The notes under the pieces: model-generated
What the model was told of the DNA's origin: nothing
Databases searched by the model: none
The model's input: the letters and a program-made list of their open reading frames with translations, nothing else
Shown here: positions 23,202 through 36,820 of the stretch, piece after piece
Numbering within the stretch: the first letter of the stretch is position 1
How the letters are laid out: each line of letters starts with the position of its first letter
Translations under genes and position numbers: made by a program
Assembly: GCA_000711775.1 (NCBI GenBank)
Contig: ARYC01000247.1
Coordinates: 104,960 to 168,959 of the forward strand
Direction of reading: 5' to 3'
Source of the DNA: Oxytricha trifallax
Taxonomy: Eukaryota; Ciliophora; Spirotrichea; Sporadotrichida; Oxytrichidae
Length of the DNA: 64,000 nt

Positions 23202-24370
23202 CCATGTCACTCTCTAAAATTATAGCAGCTACTGCCCATACATCCCACTAAACTGATCCATTCGTCCACTTTTCTCTTATTGGGAAGTAGTCAGAAGTGC
23301 CAAGAACCTTTGCTAAAGTTACTATCTCTTATCTTAAGGCTCTATTGAAATCGATAACTACGACTTCTAAAGGGCAGAGTGAGGTTCAGTATTACATCTT
23401 CAGGTTTCAAATCTCTATGAACATATTCAAGTTCATGCAACTCATTGACACTATTTATCATATATGTTAATATATCATTCAAATCATAAGGGTATCTGTT
23501 ATGATATAAATAATCTCTGCATAGAGAAAAGATTGCAAGAACTTGCTTAAGCTTGATGGTGTTATTTTAAGCTATGGTTTTATCGCACTAAGACTTAAGA
23601 AATATGAAATGACTCTGCTCTCTAAGAATCATATATTCGTTAGCAAAATCATTTTTTATTGCTCGTTCTAAAGGAGATCACTTAAAGGGTACACCTTTAA
23701 TGCACACTCATCAACCACTATAAACTTTGCTTTGTTAGGATCACTTATATGCAAGTAACGCTTAATACAACTACTTAGATTAATTGCATTCTATGCAGGA
23801 ATGTTCATTGCTTTTGATTGGAAGCAGGCTAGAATTGTATTGCCTGCTGGTTATTTCATCGATTCTTATCTTTTCTGTCTCTTGAGCTTCTCCTGTAACT
23901 CTCTTTAAGACTCGAGAGTATTTGATTTTCTTTTATCTAGAGCAATTTTTATGTCTCTTGATCTTAAATCAAGAACTCACTGAGGTGGTGCTTTTGCATG
24001 TGCTTCTTAACTTTTGCAAAGTGAGTATAAGACTTTATACAAGTTGTGAACTAGTACCTTCCATCCACTTTGTCATGCTTGAAAAATATCTTGGCTTTGC
24101 CAGAGTGTCCCACTTTAAGGTGACTCTTCAAGCTTTAATCTGTTGAGAAAAAATTTTAGCATGCATTGCACTAAAATACTTTAACCTTTCCTACTGGAAG
24201 CTCCTCTTTTAAATTCTCAACATTAAATTTATGTTTAAAGTCCTAACTCTTCTCTCTCCTTTAAGTTCTATACTTCTATTTTGAAGACCTCTGCATCAAA
24301 TTCAAGAGCTCTTAGCTCTACCTCATTCTCAACATTAATAACATCTGGCCTTTTAGTTTAGACAAAGTTT
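23202..24370 (-). pseudogene. TBE '57-kDa' zinc-finger/kinase gene (element C), split by element D
   Basis: Read leftward: first finger CNACQNFF...HLKVGH, second finger with one Cys lost (FTTCIKSY...HMQKHH), then a kinase region with an intact loop HELEYVHRDLKPEDV near 23430. Interrupted at 23201 by element D; the remainder lies at 17892-18252. At least one internal TGA (near 23295). Better preserved at the active site than the element B copy. Confidence 0.77.
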
Positions 24371-24986
24371 AGCTATGATTATCCACTGCTAAGAAACTGC
24401 TTTTCAATTTTAGTTCGCCGCCATGTTTAAATTCAAATTTAAATTTCTATTATAAAACTCTAGTAATCTAACTAGCAATAGTTAGTCTGTATAATACCTT
24501 CCATAGCAACAATAATGGTTGATTTTGAGGTGTAAGAGATCATATTAATACTAAATTTATAACTATTAAATTTCTAATTTCATGATTAATTTTTTAATTT
24601 TGATACTTACTCGAAAAATTGAAGTTGTTACAGGTACCAATTAGGTTTTAAACCTTTTTGGAATATTTCCATAAAACCTCATTAGTTTAAAACTACGTAC
24701 TAATTAAGTTTTGGTACTATTAAATTGGTAACAATTAAAATTAAACGGAATTAGTACCAGTACTAATTAAATTTAAACAAATTAAGTACTAATTCAATAG
24801 AACTAAATTGATAAAAATGTAGCTACATTTCTGCAGTTTGTTACAGCTTCTGCCAGCTTTCTCCACGTATCCTAACCATGTTGACCTCCAATAAGATGCC
24901 CATATCTAATACTAAAATTATTAACACTAAGACTCAGAACTCTATATATTAAATTTTTTAATTCAATACGAAGAGAAGGAACAAAG

Positions 24987-25790
24987 ATGGAATCTATAAG
25001 TACTGCAATGAAGAGGGTTGAAGCTTAAGAAATGATCTCAAGATTTAGAAGCAAGGAGGATAACTATCGATACCTTATTCAACATGGTAAGCAAGTAACA
25101 CATACTAAAGCATATACTATAGTGGGACTATTCCTTCCAACGACGGAAAGTAACAAAATCTAATTCTTAAAAGCGATACTCTGTGATGAGAAGAAAGCCT
25201 TCAAAAACAATGAAATTAAGTTGATAAAAATACCAAACTACCCAGAGATTTCAGTCACTAATCTCTACGAGGATGCGATGAAAGATGAAGAGTTGGGAGT
25301 TTATCTCCTACCAAGAAACAACTCTTTAACAAACTTCCAGGAAGTAGCTTCTTCTTTGGAGTTCTTGGCACTTTAAGAAAGAGTTATCTCAGAGAGATCA
25401 TTGAAGAAGCTCACAAAAAAAGCTACTCTATTTCTCCTGAAGATTAAAAGAAGCAAGGCATACTAATAAGCGAGACCTGGCTCGCTGAGCTTAAGAAGCA
25501 CCCATTCCTCTCTCGTAAGCTTTGATTCATAACTTTGTAGGGAAACCTGGAACTGGTATATTCCTAATGAAAGAGCATGCGAAGGTTCACAGAGAGAGAA
25601 AGTCATAGACTATTTATGAAGTGAGCAAGAGACTTTATAAAGATGTTTAAAAGCCAGAAGATATGAACATAGATGCAGGAGCTGGCACAAAAGAAGAAAT
25701 ATGGGTCTAAGCAAACCATAAGAAGATGAGAAGAAAAAGAAGCAAAATCCATTTATGTGCCAATTTAATATGCGAATATATTCATTCGTT
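24987..25790 (+). pseudogene. TBE '22-kDa' gene, frameshifted (element C)
   Basis: ATG 24987 (MESISTAMKRV). Shares IKIPNYPEISVTNLYEDA. A one-base insertion near 25315 shifts the frame. The conserved intron is at 25515-25540 (26 nt, GTAAGC...TTGTAG) and exon 2 begins RKPGTGIFLMKEHAKV. A second indel near 25690 breaks the C-terminus. About 80 percent similar to element B by eye. Confidence 0.8.
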
Positions 25791-26830
25791 TAAATCTAAA
25801 ACTTATTTATAAACATTCATTCTTCTCTCTCTCTCTCTCGAACAAATTGTTGTCTTATCTTTATTCAATTTCTTGCAACTACTTTGTATTAAGTCTACTG
25901 TATCGATAGATAAATCATGCATTAGATGATACAGCAGTAGCTTCTTGTAGTGAGTCTTGATTTAACTCCAGTAAAATTCAATTCCATTAAATTATGGGCT
26001 ATAAGGAATGTTAATAACAGGAGTTATGTTTAGTTTTTCATAGGCTTTCTTAGACTCCTTAGTCTTATGAACTGAAAGGTTATCAACAAACAATATGATC
26101 TCTTGATTACTGTACTTCTCTCTGAGCTTATGCAGGAACTCAATATAATACTCTTGCTTTAAAGAGCTAGGGTAGCCTAAATATTAGCTTTTGCCAGCTA
26201 AAATTTTATGGATAATAACCTTCACTTTATAATAATAAACTTCTATATTATCATGCTTCTTGTACCATGACTTTCTAATAAAGGTGTTGAAGGTAAACGC
26301 AGCTTCATCTGCGTGTATGAACTTGATGTTATTATCATAGCTCTCTGCATTTAATCATATATAAAGTTTAAATTATTACTATAAAATGGCACTGTAAAAT
26401 CAATCACTCTCTTCACTCTGTTGACAGTCTTGAAAATAATACATGTCTTTTATAAATATTGCTTATAGTCTAAGGAAAGATTCGCATGTCAGGAAACCTG
26501 CGATGAAACATTACAGCTCGCTAGTCAAGAGGAAAGTGTGTCAAATAATTTAAAGTTTTAGAGTCACAGATGTAGCCAATATGGTCTGACTGAACTTTTA
26601 TTTTCTTACTGGATGTTTTCAAGTGCCTGAATTATAATGCTAAATAGCCGACTAGCATTAATACCTATTGTTGAGGCACTATTACAAAGGAGGTTTGCTA
26701 TAGCTGCATAATTCATTATAGGTTTGACTAAGTCTATTTAAATACGTGTACCATACCTAAGCTTAAGAAGTAAATCTAAATATCTCTCATTATAAATATA
26801 CCCTAAATTTCTCTATTTTCTATATCTCAT
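25782..26830 (-). pseudogene. TBE 42-kDa transposase, frameshifted (element C)
   Basis: Mirror copy of the element B transposase and almost identical to it over the first ~1 kb from the outer end, including the same frameshifts near the N-terminus, plus an extra 1-nt deletion near 26338. The last ~250 bp (after the Glu block) are clearly more diverged and include an expanded CT run near 25830. Confidence 0.84.
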
Positions 26831-26935
26831 TTTGAAATTTGACAAAATTTCTTTACCTACCACAATAAGACCCCAACTATACCCTTAAAATCAAAGCACT
26901 TATTAACCTCATTAAGGATCTTTGGGGTTTTGATT

Positions 26936-27790
26936 GAGCCCGAATTATGATTTTGAAAAAAAATTGGGTAGACTCTTGCATCTAAACTTTTTTTATTTAT
27001 ATGGGTTATATATGGTTAGTCCAATTATTGGATAAAATAAGTTTAATTTTAATTTGCTGCTATCTATTTAATAATATTACGAAGTATGTTTTGTTTTCTA
27101 CTTGGTTAGCTTAGATATTTCTCTAAGTCATATTCCTTTTATAAATCCTATGAATAATTATTTAACTAGTAAATATGAGATAATAGAAATATTATAGCTT
27201 AGAAAGGAAAAAGAATTAAAATATTAAATTTAAAAAAATTATATTCCCTTTATTTCTATATATTAATTATAATTTTTGTTTTCGGTTAAAAACTTATTAT
27301 TTTTCGTCATATTATATACATATTAATAACTTTTTATAAAATTTTAAGGGATTTATTCTCAAGCATTGATCTGTATGGGCTTTGCCCTCTTAAATAATAA
27401 AGCGTTAAATATTAAAGTCCTCTTATTTATTAATTAAAAAATCCTAAATATTTATATATTAAAGTAATAATTATTTTAAGATGACTAAACAGTCTATATA
27501 TCTCTCAACGACATGCAGACAAAAATAAACAATAAATAAATTGAACTAAAAGTTCTATAGATAATAATTTAAAATAAAACATTGCCTGCGGCGGGGCAGT
27601 AGAACGAGTGGGTAGCCCGGTTGAAGAGAAAAACACGTATCTGACAAAGCAATCTTAACATAAATTTTATCAAACAAATTGGACATTAATTCACTTTCAT
27701 TTTAATCATGAATGATTGAATATGAATTATTTGAATCACTAGATTGAATATAGAACACATAGGATCAACACTTAAAGTAGGGAACTTTAG
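26936..27790. other. AT-rich region with one coding-looking island
   Basis: Mostly AT-rich with no recognisable feature. At 27583-27660 a GC-rich stretch on the plus strand reads ACGGAVERVGSPVEEKNTYL and is probably a macronuclear-destined segment of an unidentified gene. A second weak open stretch lies on the minus strand near 27360-27415. Confidence 0.35.
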
Positions 27791-27791
27791 C

Positions 27792-30700
27792 ATGAACTTT
27801 AAAAATATAGAGAGGGAGGGGGCTAAAGTACAAAACTTTAAACAATTAAACAAAAAATGCTCGATAAGTAGAATAGATGAATAGCAACCATTATCAATAG
27901 TAATATGAAGAAATTAAGAATTAAGAGCTGTATAAATTTGTTTTATTAATTCTAGGAGCTTTTTTATTATTCTTAACTTATTTCACATGTTGATGTATTA
28001 ATTTAGAAATATACAAAAATTGCTTATAATATTTTTTTGAGATTATTTATAAAAATATAGCTAGAAATGCGAGTGGGACAAGTATAATAAAAAATAGAGC
28101 ACGAAATCCGCAGAGTGAAAACCGAATGCTAAAATTTAATAACTCGTTAAGAACAGGAATTTTAACAAGAAAGAGAGAATCTCAAAGAAATTATTTAGAC
28201 TAAACATTAAGAAATTGAGAATAAAAAGGCGATGCGTAAAGAATACAAGCATAATCATTCTAAAACAAGATAAATATAGGAATTGAGGGAGGAGATGATT
28301 TTTAAACTATAGGAAAAGAACTCCGATATGAAATTAATTTGCTAGTTATAAATTTACTGTAATAGTTGTTATAAAACTTATATACTATAATATGGAAATA
28401 TAATTAATTTTAGATGAGACTCTTAGAATTGGAAATCCAGAGACTTTTGAATGAAAATTCTTAAGTTTAGTCATAAAATGAAGAATTAATTAATGAGCTA
28501 GACCATGTTAGACTATCATCGATGGAACATCTTGAAAATATGGAGAGAGAATAGTAAGTGAAGTGTGAGCAAGCATAGAATGGGGATTAATAATTAAGAG
28601 AGCTGTAAGAACAATTTTTGATTTTTAGGGACGAGAAGAAACTCAAAGAAAATGATCTTAAAAGCTAAGATGAGAAGTAAACTTTTTGACTTCATCAAAT
28701 TAATGATTAAAACTGCAAATGCTTGTCTATATTTCTATGATTTATATACTTAAGTATGTTTACAAGAACGAAGTATTTTCAATTAAGAGAGACAAAGATC
28801 TCGAGATACAGCACATAAAACTAGTGAGTGAAACTGAGAGATTGAATATAAAATCAAAATTTGAGGTAAAACTTGAAATTTTATCGAAAGAGAATGTTTT
28901 CTTAATAGAAGAGAGAAAGAGACATAAATCTTATCTAAAATCTTGGCAATCTAAATATGAAGCAGAGTTGAAATTATTCAATCAAGAGCAAAACGCTTTG
29001 AAGAACGAGCTACTAAGTGTGAAGATAGAAGAAGCTTCAAAAAGTTAATTGAATTACAAAATTAATAATATGAAAGCTGCTTTGTAGGCATGCAAGACAT
29101 AGATTGATAAGATCCTGCTTGACAATCATATACAGAGATAATTACTCATAGATATTTTTAATTTAGTTTTGGCTTTTAAAAATTTAATAGCTAAGCAAGC
29201 TTTGAACAACTAAATGATAGTACCACACAGTAATCAATTAGAGAGTAACAACCTAAATTTAAGTCACTTGACAAATCAAAATAATCAATAAACCACAAAC
29301 GACAGATCCTTGATGTTTAATGATGTGTTGTAAACTATGGAAACTTAAGGTGGTCCACCATTAACTGAGCGAAGAACTCATCACTCTAATAGAACCACAG
29401 TGGCATATTATCCAAGCAGCTATGCAATTTTTCTCATGATAACGACATGCAGATACCACTTTAAATGAATACAGGTGGCTTGAAAAATGTACAAAGTTAT
29501 TCAAAATAGACTATCAACAATTAACAGCAAAATTAGATGTAATCGCAATAATAACAATAGCAAAACACTATGGATTAATAAACGCCAAGAGGGATTAGAA
29601 ATTCTTAAATGCAACAGAAAATACGCAATTTATTTTTTTAAATAAGTATTTTAGCTTCTTTTCTAAAGAATTTCCATATAGTTTTATTTAATATACTCTC
29701 AAACGATGTTAAAACTTTTAAAAAGAGTATTTCTCTATTAAGGATGAAAAAATGCAATTAGAATTGGATAATTACAATCTAAAAAAGTAATTACAGCAGA
29801 TTCATATTATTATAGCTTTGATAGAAGAAAAATAGTCTCTCAGATTAGCTAAAGCAAAACGTAAAGAATTAAAATTTGCAAAATTATTTTATTTATATTT
29901 ACTTTTTATTTGGAGTTTATTTATAAAGAGAATGATGAAATGGAGAAAAAACTAAACGATTCAATAATAAAACTTAAAGAAAAAGATCAAATTTTAATTT
30001 AGAATCATCAAGCCATAACAACTATGCATTCAGATGCAGATTCAAGAGAAAGAAAGATTAAATATATGCAGGATAAAATTAAAAAGTTCAGTGACCCTAT
30101 TACTCTTAAATTTATTGTATAAATTAAGTCTAAACTATATTATACTATTTTTTGTATATATAATTAGTGATTATTATAAAAATAAATTTGAGAAGGATGG
30201 GTTGGTTTCAATACCAAAAGCGAGTGCAAGAGATGAAAGAAAATATCAAATAAATTGAAATTTAAATGGCAGAACTAAAAGCCTAATAATTCGAGCAGAA
30301 ATAAGCATTAATTTTTTAAGAAAATATTCCAATGTTGCTTAATTAATTACGTCATCCTCAGAATAAGCCTTAAATTCAATTAGATATATATTAACTGTAA
30401 GTAAAAATATAAAAATTTCGAAGGATCTTCCATTTTATTTAAAATATAGTTTTATTCATGTATATCTATTTCTTTAATTATAAAATAAATAAAGTTAAAT
30501 ACAATAGAATGCAATCTAAAGCACCTTAAATCAAAGCGACAACCAATTTAGAAGAAAATTAAGTTTATCAAACACAAAGTTTAACAACAATAACAACACC
30601 AATAATTAAATTAATGAGCAGTTTAGAATAAGCAACAGTTTTAGTGGAAATATGGAATAACAAAACAATAGAAATGTATCATCATTGAAATAAATTAAAT

Positions 30701-30800
30701 TATTATTTTTATTTGAATAATGTGATTAGATGATAAAAATAAAAATGATTTTAATAAATATTATATCATTCAAGGACAAGATAGCTTCAATGAAGGAATA
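27792..30800 (+). CDS. Coiled-coil / Q-rich protein gene in several segments, unrecognised
   Basis: Candidate start MNFKNIEREGAKVQNFKQ at 27792. Blocks open in the Q-code follow: about 28060-28330 (heptad-rich, QEQEFQQERENLKEI), 28413-28690 (LLELEIQRLLNEN...ELQEQFLIFRDEKKL), 28770-29465 (KRDKDLEIQHIKLVSETERL...), 29470-29620 (Q/N-rich, QSQQQQQQNTMDQQTPRG), 30250-30396 (MAELKAQQFEQKQALIFQEN) and 30508-30800. Good introns can be placed, e.g. GTAAGT...AATAG at 30397-30507. The joins in between are IESs or introns that I could not all resolve. A long alpha-helical coiled-coil protein followed by a low-complexity tail; no family recognised. Confidence 0.6.
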
Positions 30801-30804
30801 ACTA

Positions 30805-31545
30805 CTATTATGAATAAATTTAATTATTTTAATAATTTTATCTAGATTATTACAGAATAATATTAATTTGAAAAATATAAGATAGTAATTTGAAATAGTA
30901 AAATTTAATTTCTAAAAGTAAAAGTAAATATTAATTGAATCTTATACTTGCAGATTTGTCATTTATTGTTAAAAATTCAAGAAAATATAATATAATTTTA
31001 CGCATATCATTTAGTAAATAACATACTTTGATTTCTAATAAATTCCCATTCTTACTTAAATATATTAATTCAGGTTAGCAATATTAAAAATATAATTTAA
31101 ATTATTTCTAACAAAAATTAATAATTTGTTATTATTAAGATTATCCCCAAATTTTAATTTTTTCATATTTAATGGAACAATTTAACAATTTTGTGATAAA
31201 ATTGTCTTGCAAAATATACCACTAATAATTTATTTTTTAGATAACTTTATTCATTATCTTAATTATAGTTTGTGGATAAGGCATCTATATTATTATCTCA
31301 TTTATTTATCAATCAAAACATAAAAAAATAATAAAACATTATAATCTTAAAATGAGGGGTAGAAGACATTCAAAAGATTTTATAATTGTATAAAATACAT
31401 ATCTCCATATTTATGTTAAAAATCTTTATACTATGCATTAATATATTAAACTGCCAAAGATATTAATTTTTAACTTATTTTTAATTATTTAGGAAATTAT
31501 AACTCTTATATATTTGTGATTAACTCCATACTGATCACATAGAAT
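30805..31545. other. AT-rich intergenic region
   Basis: About 0.75 kb, very AT-rich, no coding pattern on either strand and no repeats that stand out. Likely the 3' flank of the coiled-coil gene and the 5' flank of the next gene. Confidence 0.5.
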
Positions 31546-31550
31546 TACGA

Positions 31551-34500
31551 ATGGAGTTATTCTTCTTCGACGAGCTAGTACAACTAGCAACCCAGAACCT
31601 GGCCTATTTAGAGAGCAATTAAGGCTAAAACATGGACAAAATAAGCAGGGAACTCTTGACTTTCGACTTCGGCAAGAACAAAGAATCCATCATTGAGGAA
31701 TAAAAGCGATGCAGAGACAATCTCAGATTCTCAGTTTTGACGTCAAGCAGGGATCAAAATTTCTCATTGATCAGGCAGGGATCGTTCTTGTATAATTCAT
31801 ATAGAGTCCCAGATATTAAGGAGATTAATTAAGTCATTAGGCAGAGGTAACTCTCTAATAATGATTAGTCGGCGGTGTTGCAATCCATTTACTTTGCTAA
31901 CCCTATTGTTAAGATAATATGAAATAGCAGTTATAATTATGATAGACATATTGGAAATAATTTAGGTACTTAAAATAAATCTACTTATATTTAAAAATAT
32001 AATCTTTTGATTTGAATATATGAGCAAGTAGAATTTGGTTAAAGATAAGTTTCTGATGCAAATTTTCAAGCAAGAAAATGATAATTGTTTTAAATTTGAT
32101 TTTCCAATAATCTGTAATTGCAACATCAATCAAACAGCACTAATATCTAAAACAACTAAAACCCCTCTCTCCAATCCCAAATAAACATAAGCTTCAATCC
32201 ATTTCCCAACAACCAACTAAATCAATTTGACTCCCTAGATTCATAACAATTAGTTTCTCCACGAAGACTTGAAGAAGAGAAATTCTTAGAATGTAATGAA
32301 TAACAAGCAAGTCATATAAACGACGAAGATTAATCGCATTAGGATTTGATAGTGGAGGAATATGACGATTTATCAGAAGAGACAGGTCCACTTAGAATCA
32401 ACATCCTGAATAGCAATATTATGCAACAAAATCCATAGAGAAAGCTGTCTCTATCCAGAGGGAGAAGCCAAAACTTTAATAGGATGACTGAATCGGATTT
32501 AATTGCTAATACCAAACTTGTACATTAGAATAATTTCCTGTAGCTATACCCCTAAACACCACATGATGAAAGACCTTCTAATAAATCCAGAAAAAATATA
32601 AAATATTGGACTTGCTATTTTGAAATATAAAAAATTAATATATTTAAACTAATATGAAATAACTTTATAATATCAAGGTAATATAGTAACTATAATTTAA
32701 AAAAAATTGAAGGTTAACTTGAAGTCTCAAAAATAAAAAAATGTTATAATAAATGGGCAATACAGTCTATTAATTAAAATAAATGTAAAAATTCAATAAA
32801 TTGCTAACTTTCATAACAAAATCAAAATCTTAAATAAAATTATTATATAAAAACTTAACTTTACTACCTAGAATTTATTTATGGACTTTAATGCCCAACA
32901 TCATTCTCCCTAATTTGAAAGACATTCATTTAATCCCTCTGTAAACTCACTCAAGTCAGAAAATGGTTCAGGTTCCTCTTCTTGTCATAGCCCAATTAAC
33001 TCCCATCTCGAAAAGTTAAACATGCTCGTAAACGACAAGATTTAAATAGCCAAGAAATTAAAGAAAGCCCACGACACCTAATCAAGACGGACCAGCCAAG
33101 CAGATGAGGAATTTATGTTTAGCAGTTAAAAGAACTATAGCATATTCAGGTAAAACATGAATCATTCCTCCTACTCTAAATACAATGGAGTAACCAGTGT
33201 TGCGGGGTCAGCTGGCAAACTATCTGAGTAGACAAATACCCCTTCACCAAGTAAGAAAAACACGAATAAAAAAGGGCAAAGTAATAATAAGAGTAAGTTC
33301 AAAACTATAGAGGAATAGTGGTAGTCAGAAAAGCTGAAATTAAAGGAATCCTTATTTAAGTCTACGGACCAAAACAATGAGAATGACGAGAATAAAAAGT
33401 AAGAGGTTGGATTTAGATTTTTAAGGCGACTTGCTAGAGTAAAAATTAAGAGCGATTAGAATGTTATAGAAGAGGAGGATGAAGATGATGCTTAATAGGC
33501 ATGTTACATGGAACCTTAACTAGGGGGCAAGGTTGACACTTTAGAATCTGAAAGTGTAACAGAAGTTAGTTTGTAAAATATAGCAAGATCTCCTTCGATT
33601 AAAGAGCTAGATCTCAATGAGGATGATAATGAGGAATTGAAGATACAAATTATTGAGGATTTTAAAATTACTCAGCCACCATCGTAAAGAAAAGATAAAT
33701 ATAATCGTGAAGAAATTAAACAAACTAAATAAAAAGCTTAATTCAAGATGATTCTATGTGAAGTTGGTTCAGCTTCTCCATCCTAAAACCCCTTTCACTT
33801 TTAGCAATAGAAAATGAATAGTACAATTATAATATATTTTTATTGTATTACTTCTTTTGAACCACTTACAGATTAGCAAGAAATTCTAAATTCAGAATTT
33901 ATAGGTGAAGAGAGAAAAATATTCTTAACTTCAGGCAGATTAAAAGAGGACCAATAAGATTCTAGTACTTCTAGTATAAGTGCACCAGCAGATAGTATAC
34001 TTATGAATTTTTAGAGAGCCTAAAATTACTTTGTATTAAATTATATCCCACATTATTTCAACTCAATTATAATCCTAATTCAGTCCTTAACAAAGACAAT
34101 AGAGCAATTCCTTAAAGAAAGCAGGGAAAAATGTAAAGCACAGTCGTTCTATCTGCAAAGTAGATAGAAATTTAGATCCTATATTCTACAAAAATCTAAA
34201 AAACAGTTTGAAGGAACTAGACTCAATAATCACTCTAGGACAAAACCATCAACTTGATTAACAAACCTCATTCAACGCTTATGCACGTGCAAGAAAGAAT
34301 TCAGATGAATCCGCGTATATGACTTCAAGCTCATCCTTTACTAAGTTAAAGAAAATAGAGAGGAAAGATAAGTAGAGCAACTTAGTTTAGCAAAGTAAAA
34401 TAAAGCCAAGGAAACTCAATATGAAAAAGACCATAAGCTGCTTATACGATTCTAGTTATAATCCATAGAATCCTATATCTGCACATGCCACAAATCGCTA

Positions 34501-35196
34501 GTTTTTATTTACTGAAGTCAAGGGGAAGGAGGATGTAAATAGTGTGTCGAGAGATCTTGATAGTCTACAGATGCGAATGTCTAAAATATTTAAAGGGATG
34601 AATTCTTAAAGTAAAGGATAATTTTAAAACTTAAAACATTATGAAATAATTTTGAAATAATTTAAGGTTGCTATTCATTTTAAATTAAGAACTTTTAATA
34701 GAGCTTTTGTGAAATTATATATTGACTTTATAATTTAAAGTAATTTAATCGAGTGTGCATTACATACAATAAATTGCGATAATGAGAAGTTTTACCACAT
34801 AATTCATAAGATTTTTTATATTAAATAAGAGTTTATAATGGAGTGAGAAATTCATTAAACATAAATTAAATAATTAAAAATTTTTGAGTTTTCTTATTGA
34901 CATCAGGGTCTCAAAATAACACAATAAGGAAAATAAATACAACTTCTAGGTTACCATTGATTATAGATTCTGGAATAATTTAAGAATAATTTCCAATCAC
35001 AAGAAGAAGTGGATACCTACTAGAGGAATTCAAGAAAGCTGGATCTATAACAGGAAAATCTTTATAAAGTATTGCTCTAATTATTATTTTATTTAGCATC
35101 ATAAACATGATATTATTTAAATATTGCAATAGCGAAGAGCTATCAGATTTTTCTGTTGCTCTAAATACTAATTTTATACAGAAAAGAAAGTACTGA
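31551..35196 (+). CDS. Acidic S/Q-rich protein with C-terminal membrane segment, unrecognised
   Basis: ATG 31551 (MELFFFDELVQLATQNLAYL). Segments: 31551-31885, 32132-32620, a long open stretch 32889-34070, 34077-34640 and 34907-35196. The first join can be made with a CAATC repeat (31881-31885 and 32127-32131), which keeps the frame. In the third segment GTACAA...TTACAG (51 nt, about 33827-33877) looks like an in-frame intron. The protein is rich in Ser, Gln, Asn, Lys and acidic runs (EEEDEDDA). Near the C-terminus SGYLLEEFKKAGSI precedes a hydrophobic stretch (IALIIILFSIINMILF), then TGA 35194-35196. A tail-anchored membrane protein is possible. No family recognised. Confidence 0.62.
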
Positions 35197-35510
35197 TAAT
35201 AAAATGTTATATATATATTTTTATATTAATAATTCTTATAAAAATGCAAACAAAGAATTCTAATTCTAATTATATAAATTTAAATTAAAATTATATGCTT
35301 GGAATAAAATGCCACATTTTGAATAGCTTTTAATTGAAGCCTATACTTTTGGCTGATTATATGCTATTAAAGCTTTAATTAGGGTTATTCCCACTATTAT
35401 TCAATGTTGCACTATTTTAGCTTGATTTTAGGTTAGGCAGGGAAGGGGTTCTGGTAATATAATTTTCTTTACTAAGTTATTTGTTTTTTGTTGATCTAAA
35501 CCTTACCCGT

Positions 35511-36566
35511 TCAGGGGAATGGTTCTTTTTTAAATCGTTAATTTTAGTCTATAAGCTATCTCTTAGAATCAATACTTTCTTTAACAAAAAATGCAGATAA
35601 ATGCTATAAATCTATATTTTAATTCTTCTTGGATGTCCTTTAATTGAATAAGTGAGCTTTATGCTTGGCTTCTAGTAATTCATATTCCTCCTTAATAAGT
35701 TCAATTCTTTAATTGAGCATGGGATTGCTAATCACAAATTTGTACATTCGGTGTAATCCTCCATTGTTATTGCTAAAGTTTTTTATCTAATTTCTAATCA
35801 ATTAAAATCCATAATCTCTCTAAATCGCAGTTTCGATTGATTCTATGTAGAATTTGAAACTCCACAGAATATTTTTTAGCTTAGAAAACATACCTTTTTA
35901 TTTCTGTTTATAAGACTCCTCAGCTCTTAGGTAATCGAGCAGTAACTTGGATATTAGAGGAACTTTATTATAAAGTATCATTACGTAATTAAGGTACAAT
36001 TTTTCAAGTAAGATCACCCCAGACTAAGGTTTTGAAATGAAAATTAAGCCTATAAGTTTTTCGTTGCTTTCAATTACAAGTGGGAATCATTAAATGCAAA
36101 TAATGATTAATGAATTTGCTATTTATAATGACAAACTTTGTAATTTAGCTAAAATTTATAATGACTATCTCTGAAGGTGATCTGTAATGACTTTGGCAAT
36201 AATATCTTGAGGTTCTTAAAGAAAATTCTCGATATTATAAGGCTGTAAAATTTCCTCAACCCAAGCTTATGCATCCGTGTCCTAGCTCATCTTATAATCT
36301 TGTTAAACTTAATTTACCAACCATTCTATGTCTAAATCTAATTTTTATAAAGCATTTATATAAATACATCTATAAAATATTCCATTTCTTCATGCTAAAT
36401 TTAATGCAAAATCTAAGTCAAATTCTCTTAAGGAAACTGATTCAATTTCTGGTATGCGCTAATTAGATCCCATAACATTCTAACTTGGAGACAAATTTAT
36501 TGATTGATTTCTGGAAGATGGATCTTAAATCGTAAAATGCTTTACTTTGTAGACTCTTTTTTGCAT
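35511..36566 (-). CDS. Unrecognised protein with MDS/IES structure
   Basis: Start ATG at 36564-36566 (MQKRVYKVKHFTIQDPSSRN). The first segment runs to a pointer ATTTAG; removal of the IES at 36338-36400 joins ...REFDLDFALN to LDIEWLVNQVQQDYK in frame. It continues with AWVEEILQPYNIENFLQEP, crosses another break containing a 12-bp direct repeat (36121-36132 and 36154-36165) and then stays open for about 185 codons (LLLDYLRAEESYKQKQ..., IELIKEEYELLEAKHKAH) to TGA 35511-35513. Mostly helical, charged. Convergent with the gene ending at 35196. Product unknown. Confidence 0.65.
36338..36400 (-). other. IES, 63 bp, pointer ATTTAG (CTAAAT on +)
   Basis: Direct repeats CTAAAT at 36332-36337 and 36395-36400. 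Deleting one repeat and the intervening DNA removes an in-frame TGA and fuses two open segments of the minus-strand gene. Confidence 0.8.
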
Positions 36567-36820
36567 TAATTTAAATGTATTAATATAATTAAAATATTTA
36601 TTATTGAAATTGTTATTATTAGTAGCATGAAATTCTAACTTATATTTTTTCAATAAAAATATAATATTTAATAAACTGTCTGTGATTCATAGCAATTTGA
36701 ATCAAAGAGTATTATTAAAAAAGTTAGATAAAATAAAATATAGTTAGTTAAATGTGAAAACAATTATAAGTTAATTTATAACGATTAAAAAATTAAATTT
36801 ATTAGCAAAATATTTTGCAA

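Larger units (their letters stand above)
17892..26932 (-). mobile_element. TBE transposon, element C (hosts element D), inverted relative to B
   Basis: Left end CAAAACCCCAAAACTCCTT, right end TCTTTGGGGTTTTG, flanked by ATT at 17889-17891 and 26933-26935. Gene order is the mirror image of element B: 57-kDa (-) split by element D, 22-kDa (+), transposase (-). Without element D the element is about 4.1 kb. The outer 1 kb (transposase end) is almost identical to that of B while the rest has diverged. Confidence 0.95.
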
